The notes beneath the pieces were generated by a model, which was given only the letters and a program-made list of their open reading frames with translations, ran no database searches and had not been told where the DNA came from. Both the position numbers and the translations under genes were made by a program. From contig CAYZGU010000014.1 in the NCBI GenBank assembly GCA_964478165.1, positions 124,001-188,000 on the forward strand: 64,000 nucleotides of DNA, written 5' to 3'. The stretch's first letter is position 1; each line of letters starts with the position of its first letter. Shown piece after piece: positions 55,637-64,000 of this stretch. This DNA is from CAYZGU01 sp964478165 (GTDB taxonomy: Bacteria > Poribacteria > WGA-4E > JAJDTR01).

Positions 55637-57118
55637 TCATGCTTGTAGAAGTCGTAAGACAGAATGTTTAGATTCGTAAGCCGCTGGCGCTGTTGTATTG
55701 AAAATGTCTGCCTCGAAGCCCCAGGTCAACTTGTAAGCGGCAAGCGTCTGGATCAATGCGCTGGAAATATCGCCATGGCAGAGCACGGAAACAGTTCCGC
55801 CCTCTCCGCGACTACTCATTCTGGCACCGTAGAAGCCTCCATCTGTTCCAAGTGTTCGTACAGAATTCACGATCTGTTCAACCTGTGCGGAACCAAGTCC
55901 TACTCGATATCGATAACTCCAGTGTGACGCGTACATAAGTTGGCCTGCTCTGGTTAGATAGTTCTTCGTATTGTTCTTATCGTTCTTGGCGTTTTCGATG
56001 CAACGAATGAATTGTCTAACACGCGCGTGCTCATAGATTGGGTGTTCAACGCGGCTTCGAATGTGGTAATGTTTCTTCGGTGTGATTTCAGTCGGCGCGT
56101 CTACAAGTTTACCATATCGTTTGATGAACTGTTCTCCCGCCATGACTGTTGGCAGAAATCTTCGGCACCTCTGCCGGAAGTCCTCAATTGAGAGATTACA
56201 TAAATAGTTGGTGCGTAGCTCCTTTAGATTCAACTCTTTTTTGAGTATGGTTAAACCCATTAAGGTCGAAGTACGGGCGTCAATGTAGACGGCATTTGAT
56301 GCGCGCTTAACTTTGCTGTCGATGCCGATTAGTCTTGTGTTGGGAGGAAGAACCACAGTTCCAAGAATTCGATCGGGTTGACAAAGAATGGAAAGAATTT
56401 CGCCAGGCTTTCCATCTGCTGCGACAATGTGGTCTATTGGACCACAAGGCACACCGACGACGCGGTTTTCGACAATTTGGCCTATCCGAGCGATTTCCTT
56501 TGAGGTTAACCCTAATTTGTATAGGTTGTTTATTGCCATTAACGCTGAAATCTCGATGGCAGCGGAAGAAGCGATTCCTGCGCACGCCGGTATGCTGCTC
56601 TTAAGAGCAATGGTAGCGCCATGCGGCAAATGACTAATCTTCCTCTCGCTGAGTACTGCATAAAATCCGCCGAGGACATGCGCTGCCCAGTCTGTTTTGG
56701 GATTTCGTGCGAAGAGCTCTTGAATCTGACTATATGATTTGAGCCGGCCATGGAGGTAGAAATCGTCGATAGAAATCCCCAATCCTAGCCAAGAATCGCT
56801 TTCGGGTCCGAGGCTCAGCGCCCTCAACTCTCTATCCTTGCGGGTCTGACATCCAACAATCGCCGAAGGTTCAAGTGTCGATTCGAGGACATTTGCTCCA
56901 CAGTAGTCAGCAATTCCCCCCATGATGTCCAAGCGGCTGTGGGCCCGAGTGAGTACAACCTTACCGATCTTTTCAAAACCGCATGCACCAAACAACTGTG
57001 CGTCTTGACACCGTAGCAGTGCCTCAAATTCGAGAATATCATGCGGCTTGGTTCCAGGCCCAGAAATCTCTTCTATCTTTATAGGTTGGCCACCTTTTAG
57101 AATATCTTCTGTGCTCAT
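55637..57118 (-). CDS. GHMP kinase family protein (galactokinase/L-arabinokinase-like) with altered motifs
   Basis: This 493-aa protein aligns with the kinase half of plant L-arabinokinase and with galactokinase: RLDIMGGIADYCGANVLE is very close to that family. Three phosphate-binding motifs are altered. The usual APGR before it is AHSR (residues 59-62). Motif 2, normally PxGxGLSSSAA, is PACAGIASSAA (177-187), losing one Gly. Motif 3, normally TGGGxGG, is SSRGEGG (435-441). The frame is full length with GGAGG ahead of ATG 57118. It may phosphorylate a sugar poorly, have another substrate, or be a non-catalytic sensor. Confidence 0.8.
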   Translation of the reverse strand: MSTEDILKGGQPIKIEEISGPGTKPHDILEFEALLRCQDAQLFGACGFEKIGKVVLTRAHSRLDIMGGIADYCGANVLESTLEPSAIVGCQTRKDRELRALSLGPESDSWLGLGISIDDFYLHGRLKSYSQIQELFARNPKTDWAAHVLGGFYAVLSERKISHLPHGATIALKSSIPACAGIASSAAIEISALMAINNLYKLGLTSKEIARIGQIVENRVVGVPCGPIDHIVAADGKPGEILSILCQPDRILGTVVLPPNTRLIGIDSKVKRASNAVYIDARTSTLMGLTILKKELNLKELRTNYLCNLSIEDFRQRCRRFLPTVMAGEQFIKRYGKLVDAPTEITPKKHYHIRSRVEHPIYEHARVRQFIRCIENAKNDKNNTKNYLTRAGQLMYASHWSYRYRVGLGSAQVEQIVNSVRTLGTDGGFYGARMSSRGEGGTVSVLCHGDISSALIQTLAAYKLTWGFEADIFNTTAPAAYESKHSVLRLLQA

Positions 57119-57570
57119 GACTGTGTGCCTCCCTCCCTCGCATGTTCCGCCAGGTTTTACTGCGGTGTAAGTTTTTTATTTTCTAGAGATCTTATTGGTA
57201 CTGACAAGTGCATCCCATTCAGAAGGTTTACCTATCTTCTCGTCATTGCCGTCTTGTGACAGACTGAGATTGATTTCTCGGTGCATGAGTGTTTCGTCTT
57301 TTTTAGGAAAACTAAGGTGTCCACTCCGGTTTGGATGCGGAAGGACGTGGGGAAGGATCGAGGTTTGGTAAGTCTGGAACGGAATAGGAATTTTGCAAAT
57401 GTCCAACGCTCCGAATCCATGTCTATATCTTTAATCTTGATTTTGTGGCGTGAGGCTTCCGGGGGTATGCGTAGGGTCTATGAGAGGAGACTTATTTATC
57501 AACTTGGTCATCAGAGCATTGCCGCGCATTCACGCTTCTGTTCCGATTGTCCGAGGTCTCATCTGTACGG

Positions 57571-57600
57571 GTGTCTGACTCTGCGAGAGGAGTCAGACAC
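57571..57600. terminator. 11-bp perfect hairpin
   Basis: GTGTCTGACTC and GAGTCAGACAC flank an 8-nt loop. There is no T-run. It lies midway between the Ycf48-like and GHMP kinase genes and may be a terminator or protein-binding site. Confidence 0.4.
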
Positions 57601-58039
57601 TTAACGAGCCACTCAGAAAGTCTGATTAGTTGATTCTGGATTTTTCGCCTTGTTTGAAGCTTGAGATTGTCATGATTCCTAGCAGTCAAAGATGCGTGTT
57701 TGCACACGCTGATTTCTAGGTTTCTGCGCATGTCGCCGATTTTCTCGGTGCCTTGCCAACGATTGGCAGTCTTGAACCTGCTTCGGTGCTGGCAGATTAT
57801 CCCAGTAATCTTTTTTAGATCGTTTCCGGTTTTGGAGGAACAATTTAAACGGGTTCCGAACCGTCGGAATCGAGTTACCCCAGCCTTAATGTGTTGAAGG
57901 CAAACATTCCGGGGAAACAGGTACAAAGGATTGTCGAACCGACTCTACCCATGCCCCATCTTTTTTCCGGATAGAAGGATACCGAACCGTGTCCGCAGGC
58001 ACGCGTTATGAGGCTGCAGGCGGATTGTATCAGAGTGGT

Positions 58040-58086
58040 AATAGAACCGCCGGATCAAGATGTCATTTTGGCCCGGCGGTTCTATT
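58040..58086 (-). terminator. 14-bp perfect GC-rich hairpin after the Ycf48-like gene
   Basis: AATAGAACCGCCGG (58040-58053) pairs exactly with CCGGCGGTTCTATT (58073-58086) across a 19-nt loop. It lies about 57 nt past the stop of the - strand Ycf48-like gene, the right place for its terminator, although no long U-tract follows. Confidence 0.6.
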
Positions 58087-58142
58087 GGTTCCTACATCTC
58101 ACTGGTTGGAGAGTCTTGCGCATCTACTCACTTGATTCATGT

Positions 58143-60044
58143 CTAGTATCTTAGAATGGTACTTGATTCGCCAACGGCCCAGACGGTTCCATTGCTTGAG
58201 TGTGTGATGTGGGTGAGGTTTGCTCGCGTTGGACTTTGCTGGGACTTCCATGTTACACCACCGTCGGGTGTGTGTAGAAGCGTTCCTTTTTCTCCAGCAG
58301 CCCAACCTTGATTCTCATTCTTGAATCGGATGCCGTTCAGCTTCTCGCTTGTGGGTGATATTTGACGTACCCACGTGGTGCCTCCATCGCTCGTGGCATA
58401 AATTGCGCCTTGGTCTCCGGCAATCCAGGCAGTCTCACTGTTGAGTGCAAACACAGCTCTCAATTCATCAAATTCAGCTTCTTGTATGGTCCACGTTTCA
58501 CCCCCGTCTTCTGTTTTAATTATCGTTCCTGATTGGCCCACTACCCAACCGACAGCCGAATCAACAAAGTAGACGCCAAAGAAGTTACGGAATCCGATTA
58601 CAGGATCCCCTGAATCCTGCCCAATCCATGTTTTTCCGCCATCATTGGTATGAGCTATTTTGCCGACCTCTCCCACGCCCCAGCCGTGGAGAGGCGTCGA
58701 GAAGCAAAGATCGTAAAAGCCAAGAGCGCTCTTCCAACTTGTGTATGGATCGCTGAATTGGATGCGCTTTACGGTACCATGTCCCTCATCACTCGGGTCG
58801 CTAAAGTTGTGCCAATTTGCGCCTCCATCGTGGGTTTCCATCATTGTTCCGTTACTTCCAACGATATATCCCAAACCCGGATTAACAAATGCAATCCCAA
58901 ATAGTTGAAAGACGTTTCCGCTGTTTTGGGGATTCCAGGTCTGTCCGCCATCACTCGTGTGCAAAACCGTCCCTGCCATACTAATTGTCCATCCCAGGTC
59001 GTTACCTAGGAAGTGAATTCGGGTCAGGTGGCTGCTGCTCGAAACGATTTCCCACGATTTTCCACCGGTTGTGCTATGCAAAATTGTTCCATAATCGCCT
59101 ACGATCCATGCTTTCTGAGAATTGATTTGATGGACACCATTGAGTTTTGCGGAGACAGGCCTCGGGGCCAGAGGTGCCCAGGTTTTCCCGCCATCGGTCG
59201 TTCGCAGGACAACACCGAACTCTGCAGCTGCTAGCCCTTGATTGGCATCAACAAAATGAATGTCCCAAATAGGTTCGGGCATCCCGTTCGAATGGGGGAC
59301 ACTACTTTCCTGCGCGATCCAGGTTTCGCCACCGTCAATGGTGTGTACTAATGCCCCGTTACCACCGCATGCCCATCCTTCGGTTTCGCTGAGGATAGAA
59401 AGAGAGTCGAGGGGTGACGCGGTTCCACTTCTCTGATGTGTCCAATTCTGACCACCATCAGTCGTGTGTATGAGCGTGCCAGCACCTCCCGCTGCCCATC
59501 CAATCTCTGTGTTGAGGAAATTGATTCCCTCGATTACGTTATTCGTGCCTGTATCTTGTAGTGTCCAGGACGCACCACCGTCGATGGTATGAATAACAAC
59601 ACCTCCGTCGCCGCCGGCCCAGCCGTTCTTTGCGTCAACGAAAGATACGGTTGTCAACGCTGCTTTTGTACCGGTTGTCAGTTTCATCCATGTTTCTCCA
59701 CCATCGACCGTTTTCAGAATTGTTCCATGGTCTCCAGCAATCCAACCCACTCGAGAATCAACAAATCTTATTTTGCGCAAATCCATTTTGAATGGGAGTG
59801 GCTGGCTGGGTTGACTTTTCCAGTTGTTTCCGCCATCAGCCGTGTGTAATATCGTCGATTCTCCACCTACAATCCAACCGTGTTGGTCATCTACAAAGTA
59901 CACGTCAAATAACGGAGCTGTCCATTTCGATCCACGGACAGATGTCCATGTCTTTTCGGATGCTGGACTGTTGGTTGCAAGAAGGAGCGACGTAATTACT
60001 GCGAAGATGATAATGCTACCAGCGTGTCTTTTCTGATGGACCAT
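58143..60044 (-). CDS. Secreted Ycf48/photosystem II stability factor-like repeat protein
   Basis: This 633-aa protein has a signal peptide (MVHQKRHAGSIIIFAVITSLLLATNSPAS) and then 13 copies of a beta-propeller repeat ending in a T-DGG-TW Asp-box-like turn (HTADGGNNW, KTVDGGETW, HTIDGGASW and so on), alternating with GWAAG-type strands. Ycf48/HCF136 binds photosystem II assembly intermediates in phototrophs; here no photosynthesis genes are present, so it is a general scaffold or ligand-binding propeller in the periplasm or outside. With 13 repeats it could form two stacked seven-bladed propellers minus one blade. I choose ATG 60044 with GAGGAGA upstream, over ATG 60149, because it gives the signal peptide. 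Confidence 0.85.
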   Translation of the reverse strand: MVHQKRHAGSIIIFAVITSLLLATNSPASEKTWTSVRGSKWTAPLFDVYFVDDQHGWIVGGESTILHTADGGNNWKSQPSQPLPFKMDLRKIRFVDSRVGWIAGDHGTILKTVDGGETWMKLTTGTKAALTTVSFVDAKNGWAGGDGGVVIHTIDGGASWTLQDTGTNNVIEGINFLNTEIGWAAGGAGTLIHTTDGGQNWTHQRSGTASPLDSLSILSETEGWACGGNGALVHTIDGGETWIAQESSVPHSNGMPEPIWDIHFVDANQGLAAAEFGVVLRTTDGGKTWAPLAPRPVSAKLNGVHQINSQKAWIVGDYGTILHSTTGGKSWEIVSSSSHLTRIHFLGNDLGWTISMAGTVLHTSDGGQTWNPQNSGNVFQLFGIAFVNPGLGYIVGSNGTMMETHDGGANWHNFSDPSDEGHGTVKRIQFSDPYTSWKSALGFYDLCFSTPLHGWGVGEVGKIAHTNDGGKTWIGQDSGDPVIGFRNFFGVYFVDSAVGWVVGQSGTIIKTEDGGETWTIQEAEFDELRAVFALNSETAWIAGDQGAIYATSDGGTTWVRQISPTSEKLNGIRFKNENQGWAAGEKGTLLHTPDGGVTWKSQQSPTRANLTHITHSSNGTVWAVGESSTILRY

Positions 60045-60739
60045 AATTTGTGGTGTCTCCTCGTTTCTTAAATTGTTCACCGATTTATGGAGTTGCATAG
60101 TCGAAACCAGTAGATTTTGTCTCTCTCGGAGGATTCGCATATTATACAATGCCCAATTTTCGGCGTCAAGCGCTTTCGCATGAATGCCGGTACTCTTGCA
60201 AAGTTGTTTGCGAATTTGTTGACTTCTGTGCTAGTTCATTCGCTGTCAAGAGAAGAGATCGTACTAATGAATACAGAACTTCAACCGTAATTTGTTGACA
60301 AAGACGTGCAGATACCATGTCTGAGCTATCAGTCTGTGTTATTTACGTACTCCGAGTCAATGACTAAGTGGTCTTTTCTTTGTTCTGGTATCGCTCGAAC
60401 TAGAGGAGTGTAGACCCGTGTATGGCGTAAATGGAAAGTTGTGATTGATTTTACATGGTATAAACTGCTTCGTGCAATTCTGCTTCTATTGAGATGCTTT
60501 GGTAGACCAGTTGCGAGTTATCTCCGGCGTGTGATTGTCGAAGTAGTTGTTCGGACAATAGTTGCCTTGAAACACTAGTTTGATAAAAAACGCGAATGGG
60601 AGTTGGAGATGTTTGTTCGAGTTGTTCAATTAAAGGGTGAAATAGGGTCTTTCTGGATTGGCGGTCGCGATCTTAGTTGGTAGTTTGAATTTTGGGAGTG
60701 GATGGGGATGCAATTCATCTAATACGGCGCTGGGAATTG
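60045..60739. other. Intergenic stretch between the TPR and Ycf48-like genes
   Basis: No supported gene is seen. It holds the leader of the Ycf48-like gene on the right of its start and the 3' side of the TPR gene. No strong hairpin is visible. Confidence 0.35.
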
Positions 60740-61315
60740 TCAGTCCTTTTCGAATGGAAATGACTTGTGCGATTCCAAATTATCGAAGGCTGGTTCGTGC
60801 TTCGCCAAATCTTGCATTCGTGGATCTAGGGCAACAGCTCTGTTGAGCGAACCCATAGCTTTTTGGTTGTCACTTTTGAGTGCATAAGCACAAGCGAGAT
60901 TATAATGCGTAGCAGCATTGTGTGGGGAGATTCGTATGGCTCGTTCACAAAATTCGATAGCCAGGTTTGGAATACCCTGTTTTAGGTAGGTGGTTGCTAG
61001 ATTAATATACGCTTCTTGTGACTCTGGTTTGAGTGAGCTTGCTTTCTCAAAGGCGCTAACCGCCTTCTCATACTGCGCTTGTTTGAGGTAAACTAGGCCA
61101 AGATTGTTGTATACTGATGGTTCTTGCGGGAAAAACCACGTGTTCTTCTTATGCTGAATAGCTTTCGTATATGCTGAGATTGCCGGCTCCAACTCGTTGT
61201 TTTTTAGCAGAAATAGACCCCGTCGTGAGTGGTCGTTGAATTGGGTTTGATGATGCCAAATCCAAATGAAGATAATTGTGACGATGAGGCAGAAAGTCAT
61301 CATCATATTTTTCAT
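60740..61315 (-). CDS. Tetratricopeptide repeat protein with N-terminal membrane anchor
   Basis: This 191-aa protein has one hydrophobic helix (MMMTFCLIVTIIFIWIW) then about four TPR units: RRGLFLLKNNELEPAISAYTKAIQ, SVYNNLGLVYLKQAQYEKAVSAFEKASSL, EAYINLATTYLKQGIPNLAIEFCERAIRI and ATHYNLACAYALKSDNQKAMGSLNRAVAL. It would sit in the inner membrane and mediate protein contacts. I choose ATG 61315 (GGAG about 13 nt upstream); a TTG six codons upstream is an alternative. The partner is unknown. Confidence 0.85.
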   Translation of the reverse strand: MKNMMMTFCLIVTIIFIWIWHHQTQFNDHSRRGLFLLKNNELEPAISAYTKAIQHKKNTWFFPQEPSVYNNLGLVYLKQAQYEKAVSAFEKASSLKPESQEAYINLATTYLKQGIPNLAIEFCERAIRISPHNAATHYNLACAYALKSDNQKAMGSLNRAVALDPRMQDLAKHEPAFDNLESHKSFPFEKD

Positions 61316-61736
61316 AATCTTAGGAAACTCCAACTGTTCCAGAACGCTTTCAATTATTGAACTGTATCAACTCTTTTTACGAGTTGTATCGCTTTGTTGT
61401 AGATTTTTGTCTTGCTCTTCGTATTTCTAGTTTTTTGATATGTGTGTGTGGTCAACGTGTCGTATAGGTAGCGGTAAAAGCAAAGTGCGCCCAACGGAAG
61501 ACGAATCGGCGCATCGCAGGGGCGTATCTTTCGATGGAGTTTTGTAGAGCTTTTTCGACGTTGTTGATTTTGGTGTCTAGTTTTCTGTGCGTCATAATCT
61601 ATAATAGAGCGAGTGTTTCGCTATCCGTGCATCGTTCGCTTTCTCGTATGATTTGGTGATTTACAGTTTATGGTGAGACTGGTTCTTAGTCGACGAAGAT
61701 GAATGATTGCATTAGCACATTTGGGCTAGTTCGATA
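61316..61736. other. Intergenic stretch
   Basis: About 420 nt between the TPR gene and the bisphosphate nucleotidase gene, both on the - strand. No gene or strong hairpin is seen; it likely holds the promoter of the TPR gene. Confidence 0.4.
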
Positions 61737-62717
61737 TCAAAACAACGGCTGGGCGTCGGCGTGCTTGAGAGCGCGAATGCCCTCCAACATCCGATTGTGG
61801 AGTTTTCCATTTGTCGCTAAGATCCCTCGATTGGCTGTCATCTGTTTGCCTTGTAGGAAATTCAAAGATTTTCCCTCAGCGTCTGTGACTTTACCCCCAG
61901 CTTCGTCAACGACGATTATTCCAGCTGCATGATCCCAAATGCGCTCGCGATAATCGGGTGTTTTGGGATTTGGCAAGCGAATGTAAGCCGACACCTCTCC
62001 GCGTGCAAGCAAACCATACTTTGCTTGGCTGTCTATCCGGATGGACGGTTCAGTAATGTCAAGATTCTGAGCAAGATCAACATGTGCGTTGCGATCTCCG
62101 TGGGCGGACACGTAGCTTTCAGCAAATCGGAGCGGCGTATCAGCAACTTGAATTTGCTTTAGAACATGACCATCCAATGCATGCATGTACGCGCCACTGT
62201 CTTGCATGGCGACCAAGAGAGACCCCAGTTCTGCTCCTGAACCACCCCAGGTGTGAGGGAGGTTCGGACAGGCCAATACTCCTAATCTTACCTCGCCATC
62301 AACAATTAGGGCAAGCGCGATTGCGTATTGTCTGTTTCGCAAGAAACCTTTTGTCCCATCAATCGGATCCAGAGTCCAAAACCGTTCGCATGCTTCGCCA
62401 TTTCCTCGATTCAGCCAATCACAGACTTGCGCGGTTGATGCTTGGGAGAATCGGTTGACATAACTTGCCACGCGTTCAAGTAGAAGTGGGTTTTCGCTCA
62501 ACTCGCTGGAGTTCTCTTCGGCCATGATTGCATCACCTGGAAAAGCATCGCATATAGCCTGACAGATTAGCGCCTGGGAGCCGAAATCCGCAATTGTCAC
62601 TGGACTTCTATCGTCTTTCTCTATCGAGTCGGTGTGCGCCAAATCGGATTGAACTTGTTGACACAATCGTGCTGCTTTCAGAACTGCCTCGATGGCTTTT
62701 TTCTTTTCGAATTCCAC
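61737..62717 (-). CDS. 3'(2'),5'-bisphosphate nucleotidase (HAL2/CysQ-type inositol monophosphatase family)
   Basis: This 326-aa Mg-dependent, Li-sensitive-type phosphatase has SPVTIADFGSQALI, AEENSS, the core metal motif DPIDGTKGF and IWDHAAGIIVVDEAGG, in the family order. HAL2-type members remove the 3' phosphate from PAP and PAPS, clearing by-products of sulfate assimilation and sulfation. The length and the QYAIALALIVDGEVRLGVLACPNL block resemble the eukaryotic-like HAL2/SAL1 branch more than E. coli CysQ (246 aa). The start is GTG 62717 after CGAGGA. Confidence 0.9.
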   Translation of the reverse strand: MEFEKKKAIEAVLKAARLCQQVQSDLAHTDSIEKDDRSPVTIADFGSQALICQAICDAFPGDAIMAEENSSELSENPLLLERVASYVNRFSQASTAQVCDWLNRGNGEACERFWTLDPIDGTKGFLRNRQYAIALALIVDGEVRLGVLACPNLPHTWGGSGAELGSLLVAMQDSGAYMHALDGHVLKQIQVADTPLRFAESYVSAHGDRNAHVDLAQNLDITEPSIRIDSQAKYGLLARGEVSAYIRLPNPKTPDYRERIWDHAAGIIVVDEAGGKVTDAEGKSLNFLQGKQMTANRGILATNGKLHNRMLEGIRALKHADAQPLF

Positions 62718-62998
62718 AGATTCCTCGAAAATAGTGTGTCGTCAACTTGGGTATGCCCTGATAGTATGTCCTGGTCACGAGCACGATTAGTGCCAAGATC
62801 AGTACACAGCTGTGGAGTGTTTCTTCTAGAGATTGAATTTTCTGAGGCATTATGTGGGTTTGGAAGGCTAGGGAGGTTCGACTGGTGTCGCACCGTCCAA
62901 GCTGGACGATTGAATTCCATGATGCCAACAGAAGGATTTGCCACGCTAATATCGTTCCAGTACCACTGACATCTTGCACAAGGCTTCTTATTTGCGCG

Positions 62999-63991
62999 TT
63001 ACTCGTCAAGCCAACTCATCATACTTCGCAAACCCTTACCAACTTTTTCAATTTCTAACTCCGATTCTTGGCGACGAAGTGCTTGTAATACCGGCTGATT
63101 GGCCTGGTTTTCCAGTACCCATTCTCGTGCGTATTCGCCTTCTTGTATATCTTTAAGAATTTTTCGCATGCGCTCTTTTACATCCTTGTCAACTACACGA
63201 TGGCCACGAGTAAGATCTCCGTATTCGGCCGTATTGCTGATGTCGTTGCGCATCTTGCTAAGGCCACCAGCGTAGATTAAATCGACAATCAGCTTCAATT
63301 CGTGCATACATTCGAAGTAAGCCATCTCAGGTTGGTAACCTGCCTCGACAAGCGTATCAAATGCTGCTTTGATTAGCGCGGACGTACCGCCGCAGAGGAC
63401 GGCTTGTTCCCCAAAGAGATCTGTTTCTGTTTCCTCACGGAAGGTTGTTTCAATTATGCCTGCTCGCGCGCCCCCAATTCCTTTCGCGTAAGCTAATGCG
63501 ATGTCTCTTGCGTGTCCCGTGGTGTCCTGCTGAATGGCGATAAGGCATGGGACTCCACCCCCTTCTGAGTACACTTCCCGTACCAGCGAACCTGGACCTT
63601 TTGGCGCAATCATTGTCACGTCAATATCACTGGACGGGACAATCTGTCCGAAATGGATGCTGAAACCGTGTGAAACCATAACCATGTTGTCCGTTTGTAG
63701 ATTCGGCTCGATATGGTTCTTGTAAACTGTACCGTGTTGTTCGTCAGGGATAAGGATTTGTACTATGTCGGCTATTGCCGCCGTTTCCTCAACACTTTTG
63801 ACTGTCAGGCCTGCGGCTTCTGCTTCTGGCCAGGACGCACTGCTGGGACGTAGCCCAACAACGACATTTGCTCCACTATCATTGAGATTTAACGCTTGCG
63901 CCCGCCCTTGTGCGCCATAGCCGATTACTCCAACGGTTCGTTCCTTAAGCAAATCAAAATTTGCGTCGCTTTCGTAATAAATTGTTGCCAT
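62999..63991 (-). CDS. ilvC: Ketol-acid reductoisomerase
   Basis: This 330-aa class I enzyme of valine and isoleucine synthesis rearranges and reduces acetolactate. The N-terminal Rossmann motif is GYGAQGRAQALNL; SHGFSIHFGQI, APKGPGSLVREVY, ETTFREETETDLFGEQAVLCGG (Mg ligands) and SNTAEYGDLTRG follow. Length fits class I (about 330-340). GAGGA precedes ATG 63991, so the gene is complete in the window. It probably belongs to an ilv operon whose upstream genes (ilvB/ilvN) lie outside to the right. Confidence 0.97.
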   Translation of the reverse strand: MATIYYESDANFDLLKERTVGVIGYGAQGRAQALNLNDSGANVVVGLRPSSASWPEAEAAGLTVKSVEETAAIADIVQILIPDEQHGTVYKNHIEPNLQTDNMVMVSHGFSIHFGQIVPSSDIDVTMIAPKGPGSLVREVYSEGGGVPCLIAIQQDTTGHARDIALAYAKGIGGARAGIIETTFREETETDLFGEQAVLCGGTSALIKAAFDTLVEAGYQPEMAYFECMHELKLIVDLIYAGGLSKMRNDISNTAEYGDLTRGHRVVDKDVKERMRKILKDIQEGEYAREWVLENQANQPVLQALRRQESELEIEKVGKGLRSMMSWLDE

Positions 63992-64000
63992 GAAATCCTC

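Larger units (their letters stand above)
57119..58142. other. 1-kb intergenic region with two strong hairpins
   Basis: No recognised gene is seen; a 144-codon - strand frame at 57492-57926 lacks any known domain. Two perfect inverted repeats (57571-57600 and 58040-58086) are listed separately. Confidence 0.4.

Noticed and set aside
1..64000. tRNA, rRNA, tmRNA genes or CRISPR arrays
   Set aside because: I looked for T-loop-like motifs and regularly spaced repeats by eye and found none; a covariance search was not possible.

Overview
The window reads as a chromosomal segment of an uncultured, non-actinobacterial bacterium. The mix of phytanoyl-CoA dioxygenases, Gfo/Idh/MocA oxidoreductases, an enolase-superfamily dehydratase, HpcH/HpaI aldolases, a family-10-like glycosyl hydrolase, a sulfatase remnant and Ldh-family dehydrogenases resembles sponge-associated Candidatus Poribacteria and related candidate phyla. 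That placement is inference; no 16S rRNA or tRNA gene was seen. Genes mostly carry clear Shine-Dalgarno sites, with ATG, GTG and TTG starts.

Region 1 (1-10.4 kb, + strand) is core biology: pgsA, thpR and recA, then a complete Pup-proteasome locus in the order arc-dop-pup-prcB-prcA-pafA. A near-perfect extended -10 promoter (2881-2909) lies between recA and arc, in about 1 kb without a convincing gene.

Region 2 (10.6-26.5 kb, - strand) is a catabolic block: a mannonate-dehydratase-like protein, an HpcH/HpaI aldolase, three Gfo/Idh oxidoreductases, a GHL10-type glycosyl hydrolase, an enolase-superfamily dehydratase, a DHDPS/NAL-type aldolase and a PhyH dioxygenase. Together they suggest use of uronic or other acid sugars. 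It also holds wreckage: deoC, DJ-1/PfpI, sulfatase and PhyH pseudogenes, most recognisable only by joining frames.

Region 3 (26.7-46.9 kb, mixed strands) has hyuB-hyuA, a PhyH protein, a cyclic amidohydrolase, a PLP desulfhydrase/deaminase, an HpcH aldolase, two SDRs, a tandem pair of Ldh-family dehydrogenases with a decayed third copy, a diverged Ldh paralogue, an orphan PotA-like ATPase, a uvrD/pcrA fragment and a threonine aldolase.

Region 4 (48-64 kb) has two consecutive ABC half-exporters followed by an MscS channel. Both ABC proteins are full length but their nucleotide-binding motifs are badly eroded, which is the most unusual observation here. Then come a His-rich lipoprotein preceded by a 130-bp element with 18-bp perfect inverted ends, a truncated IS5-type transposase, a PorV-like outer membrane protein, a GHMP kinase with altered motifs, a 13-repeat Ycf48-like secreted protein, a TPR protein, a CysQ/HAL2-type phosphatase and ilvC.

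Overall the segment combines a compact proteasome operon with accessory sugar and amino-acid metabolism in visible decay: at least six gene remnants, and several intact reading frames with substituted catalytic motifs.
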